Positions 17,294 through 24,730 of a stretch of DNA of 64,000 bases are shown here, in pieces. The translations under genes and the position numbers were made by a program. Position 1 is the first letter of the stretch, and each line of letters begins with the position of its first letter. The notes below the pieces were generated by a model. It was not told the origin of the DNA. It saw only the letters and a program-made list of their open reading frames with translations, and made no database searches. The DNA comes from Verrucomicrobiia bacterium (GTDB lineage Bacteria; Verrucomicrobiota; Verrucomicrobiia; Limisphaerales; UBA11358): positions 113,057-177,056 of the forward strand of contig JARLJW010000107.1 of NCBI GenBank assembly GCA_031290985.1, in the 5' to 3' direction.

Positions 17294-17755
17294 TCACCGC
17301 TGGCAAGCTGGACAGATTCCGAAAAATTCCAGCTTATGAGTGACGGCCTTGAAACCGTTCTCCTTGGCGATTTTTCGCTCCAACTCCACCGGAAAACATT
17401 CCTCAAGCTCAACGGCTTGCGAGCATTTCGTGCAGACGAGGTGATGGTGATGGCCGTCATCCCCTTCCGCCACCAATTCAAACCGCGCCGCGCCGTCGTG
17501 AAAATGGAACCGTTTGACCATCCCCATCTTCTCGATCAGGTGCAGGGAGCGGTAAATGGTCGCCAGGTCACATTCGCCGGCGGGCATCTCCGAGAATATC
17601 TCCTTGATCGTCAGCGGGTGCGGATGCTGCCGCAGGATCTCCAAGATGGCCGCGCGCGGACCGGTGATCTTGCGTGACTGCCGCCGGAGCCGGTCGGTCA
17701 ACGCGGGCAGTTCCTGCTTGTGGTGCAGGTGTTTGTGCACGCACTTTTTCATCAC
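17294..17755 (-). CDS. Fur-family metalloregulator, probably Zur-like
   Basis: A 153-residue Fur-family repressor. The winged-helix DNA-binding domain contains KITGPRAAILEILRQHPHPL and CDLATIYRSLHLIEKMGMV. A histidine-rich hinge (GHHHHLVCTKC) and two CxxC pairs (Cys108/111 and Cys148/151) form the structural zinc site; further histidines form the sensory site. The preceding ZIP transporter gene overlaps the start by a few bases (GTG 17755 or ATG 17752), so the regulator is cotranscribed with a metal importer. Together with the 7-1-7 palindrome upstream of that transporter, this favours zinc sensing (Zur), though Fur or Mur specificity cannot be excluded from sequence alone. Confidence 0.85.
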   Translation of the reverse strand: MMKKCVHKHLHHKQELPALTDRLRRQSRKITGPRAAILEILRQHPHPLTIKEIFSEMPAGECDLATIYRSLHLIEKMGMVKRFHFHDGAARFELVAEGDDGHHHHLVCTKCSQAVELEECFPVELERKIAKENGFKAVTHKLEFFGICPACQR

Positions 17756-18480
17756 GATTCAAACAATACGCTGCTGATTCCCAAGGCGAGGCCGATGACC
17801 ACCGCAAACAGCTTCCCGACCGGGAACCGGTGATGGTCCTCGCTCTCGAACAAAATCATCGTCGAGATGTGCATGAAAATGCCGATGACGATGGCCATCA
17901 GGTAACGCGTATACACCGCCAGCCCGGTGTGCGTGCTGGTGAACATCCCGATCGGCGCCATGATCGCGAACAAGCCGAGGCACGCGAGCGCGGAGGATTT
18001 TTTCATGCCGCTCTGCAACAACATCCCCAGCAGCGCGATGGAGATGGGATAATTGTGCACCACCACGCTCACCAGCAGAAAATGATGCGCCGCCTGGTCA
18101 CGCACGCTCTGATGTTCCGGTGACTGCCCGAGCGCCATCGCCTCGACGAACGCGTGGATGCACAACCCCGCCAGGATGCCCACGGCCATCCGCCCGCGGA
18201 TCTCATGCGCGTGACCGTGCTCGATGCCCATCGAGATGGAGTCCATCGCGATCTGGAGGAAAAAACCGAACAGGATGAACCCGCCGATGACCAGCGGCCG
18301 GAGCGCCACCCCGGGCTCCGGCTCGTATAGATCCGGCAGCAGGTGCAGCATCACCAGCGTGAGCAGATACGCGCCGGTGAAAGCGTTCAGCAGTTTGACG
18401 TGGCGTGCATCGCTCAGCTTCAGCCAGAAGACCGTGGCCGCGCCGAGGGCGATGCTCGAAAGGAGGACGAAATAATCCAT
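17752..18480 (-). CDS. ZIP-family metal transporter
   Basis: A 242-residue membrane protein with seven to eight helices of the ZIP (zinc/iron permease) family. The metal-binding helix IV segment reads VSVVVHNYPISIALLG, where the family usually has HNxPEG, so the glutamate after the proline is replaced. Helix V region histidines are present (GLCIHAFVEAMALG, IGIFMHISTMILFE). A histidine-rich cytoplasmic loop (GIEHGHAHE) lies between helices III and IV, as usual. It probably imports zinc. It heads a two-gene operon with the Fur/Zur-type regulator and follows a promoter abutted by a perfect palindrome. Confidence 0.8.
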   Translation of the reverse strand: MDYFVLLSSIALGAATVFWLKLSDARHVKLLNAFTGAYLLTLVMLHLLPDLYEPEPGVALRPLVIGGFILFGFFLQIAMDSISMGIEHGHAHEIRGRMAVGILAGLCIHAFVEAMALGQSPEHQSVRDQAAHHFLLVSVVVHNYPISIALLGMLLQSGMKKSSALACLGLFAIMAPIGMFTSTHTGLAVYTRYLMAIVIGIFMHISTMILFESEDHHRFPVGKLFAVVIGLALGISSVLFES

Positions 18481-18487
18481 TTAAGTC

Positions 18488-18515
18488 AGTATAAAAGAAA
18501 ACGCCGGCCTGTAAA
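18488..18515 (-). promoter_or_regulatory. candidate sigma70-type promoter of the ZIP/Fur operon
   Basis: Read on the minus strand, TTTACA (18510-18515) and TATACT (18488-18493) are separated by 16 bp. Both are near-consensus, and the -10 lies about 8 bp before the ZIP start codon, implying a very short leader. The palindrome at 18516-18530 abuts the -35 hexamer. Confidence 0.55.
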
Positions 18516-18530
18516 TGCAAATCATTTGCA
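18516..18530 (-). promoter_or_regulatory. candidate Zur/Fur operator (perfect 7-1-7 palindrome)
   Basis: TGCAAAT-C-ATTTGCA is a perfect 15-bp dyad with the 7-1-7 geometry of Fur-family boxes. It sits immediately upstream of the -35 of the ZIP transporter promoter, in an operon that also encodes a Fur-family protein. Autoregulation by zinc or another metal is the natural inference. Confidence 0.65.
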
Positions 18531-18542
18531 ATTGGAGCCCGC

Positions 18543-18580
18543 AAAAAAACCGTCTGACCGCCCGGGTGGCGGTCAGACGG
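18543..18580 (-). terminator. Rho-independent terminator of the dksA-like/rpmG/rpsR operon
   Basis: A perfect 13-bp stem (18550-18562 with 18568-18580) and a 5-nt loop, followed on the minus strand by seven T (18543-18549). It ends nine bases after rpsR and cleanly separates it from the ZIP/Fur operon. Confidence 0.92.
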
Positions 18581-18588
18581 CGGTGAAA

Positions 18589-18840
18589 TCACTTCATCAA
18601 CAGCATCTGGCGCGCGCGCTTGATCGCCTTGGTGAGGCGGCGCTGGTAATGCGCGGGCATGCCCGTGTATTTGCGCGGCAGGATGCGGCCCTGGTCGGTC
18701 ACATACTGGCGGAGCAGCGTGACGTTCTTAAAATCAAGCGCGTCCTCCGTGAAGTCGATCTTCGGCTTCGGGCGCGGGGTGCGTTTTTCAGCACGGCGGT
18801 TGCCGCGCTTGTCTTTCTCGGTGTTCGTCTTGCGTGGCAT
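18589..18840 (-). CDS. rpsR: 30S ribosomal protein bS18, cysteine-free form
   Basis: An 83-residue bS18 with the core DFKNVTLLRQYVTDQGRILP followed by RKYTGMPAHYQRRLTKAIKRARQ. It belongs to the 30S platform next to bS6. It has a long charged N-terminal extension and no cysteine at all: the zinc-binding Cys residues seen in C+ forms of bS18 are absent. It is the last gene of an operon with rpmG (2-bp gap) and the dksA-like gene, and is followed by a strong terminator. Confidence 0.95.
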   Translation of the reverse strand: MPRKTNTEKDKRGNRRAEKRTPRPKPKIDFTEDALDFKNVTLLRQYVTDQGRILPRKYTGMPAHYQRRLTKAIKRARQMLLMK

Positions 18841-18842
18841 AA

Positions 18843-19010
18843 TTATTTGATCTCCTTGTGCAAGGTGTGGCGTTTGAGGGCCGGGTTATACTTTTTGACC
18901 TCCAGCTTTTCGAGCTGCAACTTCTTGTTGCGGCTGGTGGTGTAGCGCGAAGGCGATTTGCCTTCTTTGCGCGCTTCCGTGCATTCGATGGTGATGGTTT
19001 CGCGTGCCAT
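18843..19010 (-). CDS. rpmG: 50S ribosomal protein bL33, C-minus form
   Basis: A 55-residue bL33, short enough to be missed by length-filtered gene calling. It reads MARETITIECTEARKEGKSP, then RYTTSRNKK and KRHTLHKEIK, typical of the family. Only the first cysteine (C10) remains; the partner Cys of the first CxxC is Ala13, and the second pair, normally in YCPRC, is replaced by YNPAL. This is the zinc-independent (C-) type. The gene lies 3 bp after the dksA-like stop and 2 bp before rpsR. Confidence 0.93.
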   Translation of the reverse strand: MARETITIECTEARKEGKSPSRYTTSRNKKLQLEKLEVKKYNPALKRHTLHKEIK

Positions 19011-19013
19011 AAA

Positions 19014-19607
19014 TTAATCTTTCTCTTTGACTACCTTTGCATCTTCCGGTGCCGCCTCGTCGTCGTCCGTCTCCACTTCGGTGACACCGACGGAATCCAC
19101 GGAACCGAGCGCGCCCAGGCGGCGGGATTTCAAGGCCCCGTCTTTTTCGAGCTGCGCCTGCGCCTCCACCGTGAAGCGGGTCCACGGGATGGCTTCCAGC
19201 CGTGCCTTCGGGATGGATTTGCCGGTCAATTCACAGATGCCGTACGTCTTGCGCTCGATGCGCTTCAGCGCCTCCTCGATCTCGAACACCGCGTCCTGGT
19301 CGGAGGACAACAGGCTCAGCGCGAAATCGCGGTCAAAATTATCCGTGCCGGAATCCGCCATGTGCAGGCTGTAACCGGGCAGCTCCTGCGCCGATTCCTT
19401 GGCCAGACCGCTCATCTGGCGCAGCAACTGGTCGCGCAGCTCCAACAGATGGTTATAGAAATCCTGCCATTCCGGCTTCACCTTCTTGGCGTCAACGGTC
19501 ACGCCGTTCTTGGTCATCGGCCGGCCCAAGATGGAGGCCGTGGTCGCCGAACCCGGCGTCTTGCCGCGCGGGGCCACCTTCTTGATTTCTTTTTTCTTCG
19601 CTATCAC
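19014..19607 (-). CDS. DksA/TraR-family RNA polymerase-binding protein with degraded zinc finger
   Basis: A 197-residue DksA-like protein (GTG start at 19605-19607). A basic N-terminal extension of about 45 residues precedes the coiled coil (WQDFYNHLLELRDQLLRQMS), whose tip carries acidic residues (ADSGTDNFDRDFALS). The C4 zinc finger is visible but reduced: TYGICELTGKSIPKARLEA keeps only Cys125, and the other three positions are Thr128, Phe145 and Glu148. Family knowledge: DksA modulates ppGpp-dependent transcription, and zinc-free DksA variants replace it during zinc limitation. The acidic C-terminal tail is unusual. It leads the operon with rpmG and rpsR. Confidence 0.8.
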   Translation of the reverse strand: MIAKKKEIKKVAPRGKTPGSATTASILGRPMTKNGVTVDAKKVKPEWQDFYNHLLELRDQLLRQMSGLAKESAQELPGYSLHMADSGTDNFDRDFALSLLSSDQDAVFEIEEALKRIERKTYGICELTGKSIPKARLEAIPWTRFTVEAQAQLEKDGALKSRRLGALGSVDSVGVTEVETDDDEAAPEDAKVVKEKD

Positions 19608-19626
19608 AACAATATAAAAATGGTTT

Positions 19627-19642
19627 CCGGGTTTAAACCCGG
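19627..19642. repeat. perfect 16-bp palindrome in the dksA-like leader
   Basis: CCGGGTTTAAACCCGG is self-complementary over all 16 bases and lies about 20 bp upstream of the dksA-like GTG start. In RNA it would fold into a hairpin with a TTAA loop. It could be an operator or a leader hairpin. The rest of 19643-19905 contains no gene I can support. Confidence 0.5.
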
Positions 19643-19905
19643 TTCAACTAGAGCGCGGGAATGTATCAAAGCAGAGCAAATGCGCCACTAAAATCTTCGG
19701 GAATTTTCGGGTCATAAAACCCCTCATGCCGGGTTGGCTGGGCCCTGTTTGCCTGGCCGTCCCGCCGCCCCGAAAAATAATCCCGGCCACCCTTGCCGTT
19801 AACAGGTTCAAACCCGGATTTCGTGCCCGGAGCCTGGATGCCTGATGCTTTCCGCGGAAGCAGCCTGCCTTCGCTCCCCCTTCGTCATTCGACATTAGGG
19901 CTTCG

Positions 19906-20718
19906 TCATTTACCCCGGCCCTTCTCGATGCACGCATACGCATTGTGATTATGGATGCTCTCAAAATTCTCCGCCTCCACCTTGTACCAGCCCACGCGCC
20001 GGTCCGCATTCAGCTTCAGCGCCACGTTCCGCACCAGATCCTCCACAAAAACCGGGTTTTCATACGCCCGCTCCGTCACCGCCTTCTCGTCCTGCCGCTT
20101 GAGCAAAGCGTACAGCTCCGAACTCGCCGAGCTTTCGATCATTCCCACCACATCTTCGATCCACACCACCGCCTTCGACCGCACCGCGACCGTCACCTCG
20201 CCCCGCTGGTTGTGCGCGCCATATTTTGCAATCGCCTTCGAGCATGGGCAAAGCGTCGTCACGTTCGCCTTCACCGTCAGCACAAAATCGATGTCCTGGC
20301 CGCACGCCGCCGCGTCGAACCGCGCCACGTAATCCATCAGGCTCTCCCGCTTGGACACCGGCGAAGTCTTGGACATGAAATAGGGAAACTCGATCTCCAG
20401 ATGCGACGTTGCTGAATTCAGCTTCGCCTGCAGCTCGTGCAAAATCTGCGAAATGTTCTCCACGTGGATGACGTTGCCGTGGGCGTTCAGCACCTCAACA
20501 AAGCGGCTCATATGGGTGCCCTTGAACTCCTTCGGCAGGTCCACGAACATGCCGATGGTCGCCACCGTGTTCTGCACGCTGCGGGCCTTGTCATGGACCT
20601 GGATGGGGAACTTCAACCCGCGCACGCCCACCTTGTCGATGCGCAATTCGCGATGATCGCGTTCACTCTGCTTGTCATCCAGTTTGACCGGCCGGCTCTT
20701 CTTGGCGATACGAGACAT
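19906..20718 (-). CDS. folE2: GTP cyclohydrolase FolE2
   Basis: A 270-residue type IB GTP cyclohydrolase, which opens the GTP ring to start folate (and possibly queuosine) synthesis. Diagnostic features: VRGLKFPIQVHD near the N-terminus, the catalytic TTLCPCSKAIAKYGAHNQRG segment, and VFVEDLVRNVALKLN. The start is placed at ATG 20718 (MSRIAKKSR) although the frame is open to 20745. FolE2 does not require zinc, unlike FolE1, and in many bacteria is repressed by Zur. Here it lies 2 kb from a Fur/Zur-type regulator and a zinc-type transporter. An inverted repeat at 20736-20753 lies 17 bp upstream of the start codon. Confidence 0.93.
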   Translation of the reverse strand: MSRIAKKSRPVKLDDKQSERDHRELRIDKVGVRGLKFPIQVHDKARSVQNTVATIGMFVDLPKEFKGTHMSRFVEVLNAHGNVIHVENISQILHELQAKLNSATSHLEIEFPYFMSKTSPVSKRESLMDYVARFDAAACGQDIDFVLTVKANVTTLCPCSKAIAKYGAHNQRGEVTVAVRSKAVVWIEDVVGMIESSASSELYALLKRQDEKAVTERAYENPVFVEDLVRNVALKLNADRRVGWYKVEAENFESIHNHNAYACIEKGRGK

Positions 20719-20735
20719 GGAAGGAGAATAGCAGA

Positions 20736-20753
20736 TTTGCGGCAAACCGCAAA
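20736..20753 (-). promoter_or_regulatory. inverted repeat upstream of folE2
   Basis: TTTGCGG-caaa-CCGCAAA is a 7-bp dyad with a 4-bp spacer, 17 bp upstream of the folE2 start. It differs from the ZIP box in arm order but shares the TTTGC/GCAAA words, so a related operator is possible. Confidence 0.35.
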
Positions 20754-20788
20754 AGGGTTCTCGCGGCCAACCTCCTCAATTGCAGGTG

Positions 20789-20960
20789 GGGCAGAGCTGC
20801 TGCTCTGCCCGTTATCCCGTCACCTGCGCCAGCAGGTGACGAAAAATCATCACTCGCCGGCATCTCCAATGCTCAATGTTCATCTGCTCACAGGCGTGAC
20901 GTCTTTACGGATATCCGCCTGACGGCGGATTGAAGTTAGGGCGGCGCGGCAGCGCCGCCC
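20789..20960. repeat. cluster of four short palindromes (REP-like)
   Basis: Four hairpins follow each other: GGGCAGAG/CTCTGCCC at 20789-20810, TCACCTGC/GCAGGTGA at 20820-20839, ATCCGCC/GGCGGAT at 20913-20930 and GGGCGGCGC/GCGCCGCCC at 20939-20960. None is followed by a T-run. They fill the space between divergent folE2 and the nuclease-fold gene and look like REP-type extragenic elements. Confidence 0.6.
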
Positions 20961-21033
20961 CACCACATTTGTTGGGGGGCGCATCCGCTTTCCGCTTTTG
21001 TTTGCCACAAACCTCTGCCACTTTGCGGAGCGT

Positions 21034-21945
21034 ATGATCAAGTTCCTCGTGCTGCTCGGGATAACTTTGTCCACGGCGGCGGCGGCCATCGCCGGGACCT
21101 TCCGCGTGGCCGCTTACAATGTTGAAAACTATCTCGACCAACCCACCGAGACGCGCCACTTCGTGAAGGCGGACGCCGCCAAGGCCAAGATCCGCGAGAC
21201 CATCAAGGCCATCAACCCCGATGTCCTCGCGCTCGAGGAGATGGGCAGCACCAACGCCCTGCTCGAACTCCGCGACTCGCTCAAGGCTGAAGGCTGCGAC
21301 TTCCCCTACTGGGAACATGTCCAGGCGTACGATGACAGCATCCACGCCGCCGTGCTCAGCAAACTTCCGTTCACCGCGCGCCGGCCGCATACCAATGAAA
21401 ATTTCCTGCTTGATGGCAAACGTTTTGAGGTGAAGCGCGGTTTTTCCGAAGTGGACATCGCGGCCGGCACCAACTTCACCTTCACGCTCATCGGCGCGCA
21501 TTTGAAATCCAAGCTCACCTCGCCCGAAGCCGATGAAGCCGCCCAACGCCTCGAGGAAGCGAAGGCTCTGCGCCGCATCATTGATGCCCGGCTCACGGCC
21601 GATCCGCAGGCCCGGCTCATCGTGCTGGGCGATTTCAACGACACCCGCAACGCCACGTCCACCCGCGCGGTCATCGGCCAGGGCAAGGCCCGGCTGATCG
21701 ACACGCGCCCCGCCGAGCGCAACGGCGACAACCAGCCCAACCCCAACCCGCGCTACGAACCTCGCAACGTCACCTGGACACATTATTACGGACTCGAAGA
21801 TTCCTACGCGCGCATTGACTACATCCTGCTCAGCCCCGGTCTGAAGAAGTATTGGTTGCCGGAGGAAACGTACATTCCGGTGATACCGAATTGGGGAATT
21901 GGTTCGGATCATCGCCCCATCGTGGCGGGGTTTAAGACGGAGTGA
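21034..21945 (+). CDS. exported endonuclease/exonuclease/phosphatase-family protein
   Basis: A 303-residue EEP (DNase I/exonuclease III-like) domain protein. The frame is open from 20998, but the ATG at 21034 follows GGAG and starts a signal peptide (MIKFLVLLGITLSTAAAAIA). Catalytic motifs are complete: FRVAAYNVENYL, PDVLALEEMG with the metal Glu, LIGAHLKSK, LIVLGDFNDTRN with the Asp/Asn pair, YARIDYILLS, and the final GIGSDHRPIVAGF. It is probably a secreted nuclease or phosphodiesterase; the substrate is not predictable. It stands alone. Confidence 0.85.
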   Translation: MIKFLVLLGITLSTAAAAIAGTFRVAAYNVENYLDQPTETRHFVKADAAKAKIRETIKAINPDVLALEEMGSTNALLELRDSLKAEGCDFPYWEHVQAYDDSIHAAVLSKLPFTARRPHTNENFLLDGKRFEVKRGFSEVDIAAGTNFTFTLIGAHLKSKLTSPEADEAAQRLEEAKALRRIIDARLTADPQARLIVLGDFNDTRNATSTRAVIGQGKARLIDTRPAERNGDNQPNPNPRYEPRNVTWTHYYGLEDSYARIDYILLSPGLKKYWLPEETYIPVIPNWGIGSDHRPIVAGFKTE

Positions 21946-21956
21946 ACAGGCCGAGC

Positions 21957-22067
21957 AACGCAGAGACGCAGAGGGCGCAGAGGCGCGCAAAGGCAAAGCT
22001 GACTCAATATTGTTTTCCCTCTGTAATTTCCCCTCAGCGGATCTCGCGTTCTCAGCGTCTCTGCGTT
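21957..22067. repeat. 13-bp perfect inverted repeat flanking a 111-bp element
   Basis: AACGCAGAGACGC at 21957-21969 is matched by GCGTCTCTGCGTT at 22055-22067. The left arm continues as imperfect GCAGAGG units. It could form a long hairpin between the nuclease-fold gene and the lipoprotein gene. A related AAACGCAGAGA word recurs at about 22818-22828, suggesting an interspersed repeat family. Confidence 0.6.
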
Positions 22068-22123
22068 TATTTATTAGATTCATCTTGGGTTGAAAAATCG
22101 GCCCCACGCATTAGATTTGCGGT

Positions 22124-22468
22124 ATGAAATTGAAGCTCAAACTCGCCGCCCTGCTCATCGCCATCGTCGTTGTTGGCTGCACCACGGCGCGGGTGGATTG
22201 GAATGCGCGCATCGGCCACTACACCTTTGACCAAGCCGTCACCGAGCTGGGTCCGCCGGACAAACAGGCCCGGCTCACGGATGGCCAGAGGGTCGCCGAA
22301 TGGGTTACGCGCCATTACGCCAACAGCAGCGTGGCCATTGGCACCGGCTTTGGTTACGGACCGGGCGGCGGCGGCTACGTGCAAAGCGTGGGCCCGAACA
22401 CCTACGAAACCAGCCTGCGACTGACGTTCAACACGAACAACGTGCTGGAGAAGTGGAGCAAGAACTGA
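22124..22468 (+). CDS. small lipoprotein, BamE/SmpA-like pattern
   Basis: A 114-residue lipoprotein: signal with lipobox AIVVVGC, predicted lipidated Cys near residue 19. The mature chain contains YTFDQAVTELGPPDKQARL and ADGQRVAEWV-type segments typical of small SmpA/OmlA (BamE-like) folds, then a glycine-rich loop (GTGFGYGPGGGGYV) and a terminal strand (YETSLRLTFNTNNVLEKW). It probably sits in the outer membrane or periplasmic leaflet. No partner gene adjacent. Confidence 0.6.
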   Translation: MKLKLKLAALLIAIVVVGCTTARVDWNARIGHYTFDQAVTELGPPDKQARLTDGQRVAEWVTRHYANSSVAIGTGFGYGPGGGGYVQSVGPNTYETSLRLTFNTNNVLEKWSKN

Positions 22469-22566
22469 GGGGCGAGTTTTAGGTTGAAGGTCGAAGGTTT
22501 TGAATCCCGTCCAATTCGTGAAATTCGCGGCTCGCCGGGACGGGGTTTTTCGGGTAGGCTGGCGGC

Positions 22567-22797
22567 ATGGGCAAATCTAAAATACCCGCCACCGGCGAAG
22601 GCTATCTCGGCGAAATCATGGTGCACAAAATTTCCAAGGCCTTGGGCGTCGTGGATCACGTGACGCTGGCCCAGGCGGGCTGGCCGCCGCAGATCGCGTT
22701 GAAACTGCCGGACGGCTCCATCAAAAAAGGCAAGCTCAGCGACTTCCGCGATGCCTCCGCCCGCGAACGCGCCAGCATCAAGCCGGTTGAAAGTTGA
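22567..22797 (+). CDS. small conserved-looking cytoplasmic protein, unknown
   Basis: A 76-residue soluble protein beginning MGKSKIPATGEGYLGEIMVH and containing VDHVTLAQAGWPPQIALKLPDGSIKKG-type strands. No membrane segment or recognisable motif. It lies alone in a region of short repeats; codon usage resembles its neighbours, supporting a real gene. Confidence 0.45.
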   Translation: MGKSKIPATGEGYLGEIMVHKISKALGVVDHVTLAQAGWPPQIALKLPDGSIKKGKLSDFRDASARERASIKPVES

Positions 22798-23101
22798 GGG
22801 TTGGGCGGACGTCCGCAGAAACGCAGAGATTTGGTGCCCGCAGCGGTGACTGCGCCACGGCCATAATGATGTTTCGCACGCGCGTTTCCGGGCGCTTCAC
22901 ACCTCTGCGCTTGGTGGAAGTTTTTTGGTTAAACCAAGTTTTGTCGTATCCATTCCCCAACGGAGGGTGGCACGCCCGCCCGCAAGTCCATCCACCCAGC
23001 CATAAATCCACCCAGCCAGCCAGCGGGAAACCTGTAAAATGACCACCCAACATTATAAACGTACTTGACGCGCAACGTATTTCGCGTTTGATTGTCTTCC
23101 T
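22798..23101. other. intergenic region
   Basis: About 300 bp with no supportable gene. It contains an AAACGCAGAGA word shared with the inverted repeat at 21957. Near its end a TTGACG hexamer at 23065-23070 could be the -35 of the following lipoprotein gene. Confidence 0.3.
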
Positions 23102-23500
23102 ATGAAGAAGCTATTTTTTGCCGTTTTCGCCGGGGCCGCCCTGATTGTCGCCACCGGTTGCGTCAGCACCGTCAGCGACACCAAGACGCTCGCCACCACT
23201 TGGAGCAATGATTCCGTCGCCGGCCGCTACCAGCGCACCGTCGACCAGGTCTATCAGGCCTCCCTCACCGTCATCCAGCAGAACGGCGTGCTGCTCACGG
23301 AATATATCCCGCACGACACCACCAACAATGTCCGCTCCCTCATGGGCCGCGTCAATGACCTCAAAGTCTGGGTCCGCGTCGAAGGCATTGACACCAAGAC
23401 GACCCAGGTCGATGTCCAGGCCCGCACCAAGTGGGGCGCCACCGACATCAACGTCGTCCACGAACTCGAAAAAGAGATCGCCCTACAGCTTGCGCGGTGA
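23102..23500 (+). CDS. lipoprotein, DUF3568-like
   Basis: A 132-residue lipoprotein with signal and lipobox ALIVATGC. The mature part, TWSNDSVAGRYQRTVDQVYQ followed by GVLLTEYIPHDTTNNVRSLM and VDVQARTKWGATD, matches the pattern of DUF3568-type small lipoproteins. It is probably anchored at the membrane surface. Its end overlaps the convergent TPR-protein gene by 18 bp, so transcription of the two could interfere. Confidence 0.6.
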   Translation: MKKLFFAVFAGAALIVATGCVSTVSDTKTLATTWSNDSVAGRYQRTVDQVYQASLTVIQQNGVLLTEYIPHDTTNNVRSLMGRVNDLKVWVRVEGIDTKTTQVDVQARTKWGATDINVVHELEKEIALQLAR

Positions 23501-24730
23501 GCCGTATTTCAACCCGATATTTTGTTCATAAACGCCGAGCTGCACGCCCGGCGTTTTTTCTTTCCCCTTGAACTCGTTCGCCAGCCGCGCCAGCCGCCGC
23601 CGCGTCAGGTCCGCGATCGGCAGGTCCGGAAACCGCGTCACAATCGCCTCCAGCGTCCCCCGCACCGTCTCAATGTCCGCGCCCATCTCCACCTCGAAAT
23701 TCGCCAGCATGTTCAGCCACCCCGCGATCTGCTTCGGGGAATGGCGCGGCTCATTGATCAATTGCAATAGCTCCATCGAGGCCATGTCCAGCCGTTTGAA
23801 ATCCCGCGCATAGATCAGCGCCAGCTTCTCGCGCACCTCCGAGTCATGCGGATGCGTCTCCAGATGCTTCACGTGCGCCGCCGCCAGCTTGCCCGGCTCG
23901 ATCTCCGCCGGCTGCCGGAAGGCCGCGTCATCCCGCAGCCCGAGGTTATGCACTCCCTCCTTCAGGACGATTTTGGGACGGTCATGCTGGTCCATCAGCA
24001 TCTTTTCCGTGTTCACCAGGTGCGCCAGCCGCTGTTCCGCCAGCAGCGCCAGTTCCGTCTCCGGGAACCGCCCGACGATTTTTTGCAGCGATGCCCGCGC
24101 CGCGTCCACATCCAGGCCGTGCTTCATGTGCCAGTCCGCCATCGTCGTCCACGCGGCCGCCACCTGCAAATCTGGCGCCTTCGGCCACTCACAAAAACGG
24201 TTCAAGGTGTTGTCCGCCCCCCGCAGGTCGTTCAAGTTCTCCGCCAAGATGCTCGCCAGCAGCATCACCCCTTCAAAATCATTCGGAAATTTTTCCAACT
24301 GCCTGCGGACCTCCCCGATGGCCTCCTGATACAGGCCCCGTTTCCGCTTGGTGTTCGCGATGGAATAAAACGGCTTGTGCTCCGGCGGCTCGTTCCCGCC
24401 GTCAAACAGGTTCGTCAGCGGGCTGAACATCATCCCGCTGATCTGCGGCGTCCACAGGATCGAGAGGATAATGGCGCAGATGACGATGGAGCCCGTCATC
24501 ACCACCGCCTCGGGCGCGTTGCCCATGCCTCCGCCTATCGTGAGATCCCCGATCATGCTCCGAACAAAGAAGACTTCGCCCACCACCAAGATCACGGTGA
24601 AAACGAGCTTGAAGGTGTTTTTCGTCGGCTCCTCGCTGTTCCGGAGCGTCCGCCAAAACAACCACCCGCCCCCGCCAATGATGATCGCGAGCCAGAAGAC
24701 ATCCAATGCGATTTCCAGTATCCGGTTCAT
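23483..24730 (-). CDS. membrane-anchored TPR-like repeat protein
   Basis: A 415-residue protein starting at ATG 24730 (MNRILEIALDVFWLAII). Three hydrophobic segments occupy the first ~110 residues. A long helical-repeat domain follows: YQEAIGEVRRQLEKFPNDFE, ADWHMKHGLDVDAARASLQK, VREKLALIYARDFKRLDMAS and similar units. The pattern is that of TPR-type scaffold proteins with a cytoplasmic repeat domain. It lies 294 bp downstream of pilT on the same strand and probably has its own promoter; a scaffold role in a membrane complex is inference. Confidence 0.6.
   Translation of the reverse strand: MNRILEIALDVFWLAIIIGGGGWLFWRTLRNSEEPTKNTFKLVFTVILVVGEVFFVRSMIGDLTIGGGMGNAPEAVVMTGSIVICAIILSILWTPQISGMMFSPLTNLFDGGNEPPEHKPFYSIANTKRKRGLYQEAIGEVRRQLEKFPNDFEGVMLLASILAENLNDLRGADNTLNRFCEWPKAPDLQVAAAWTTMADWHMKHGLDVDAARASLQKIVGRFPETELALLAEQRLAHLVNTEKMLMDQHDRPKIVLKEGVHNLGLRDDAAFRQPAEIEPGKLAAAHVKHLETHPHDSEVREKLALIYARDFKRLDMASMELLQLINEPRHSPKQIAGWLNMLANFEVEMGADIETVRGTLEAIVTRFPDLPIADLTRRRLARLANEFKGKEKTPGVQLGVYEQNIGLKYGSPRKL

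Noticed and set aside
19643..19905. possible tRNA in the GGTTCAA-containing spacer before folE2
   Set aside because: T-arm-like words occur but no acceptor or anticodon stem can be drawn.
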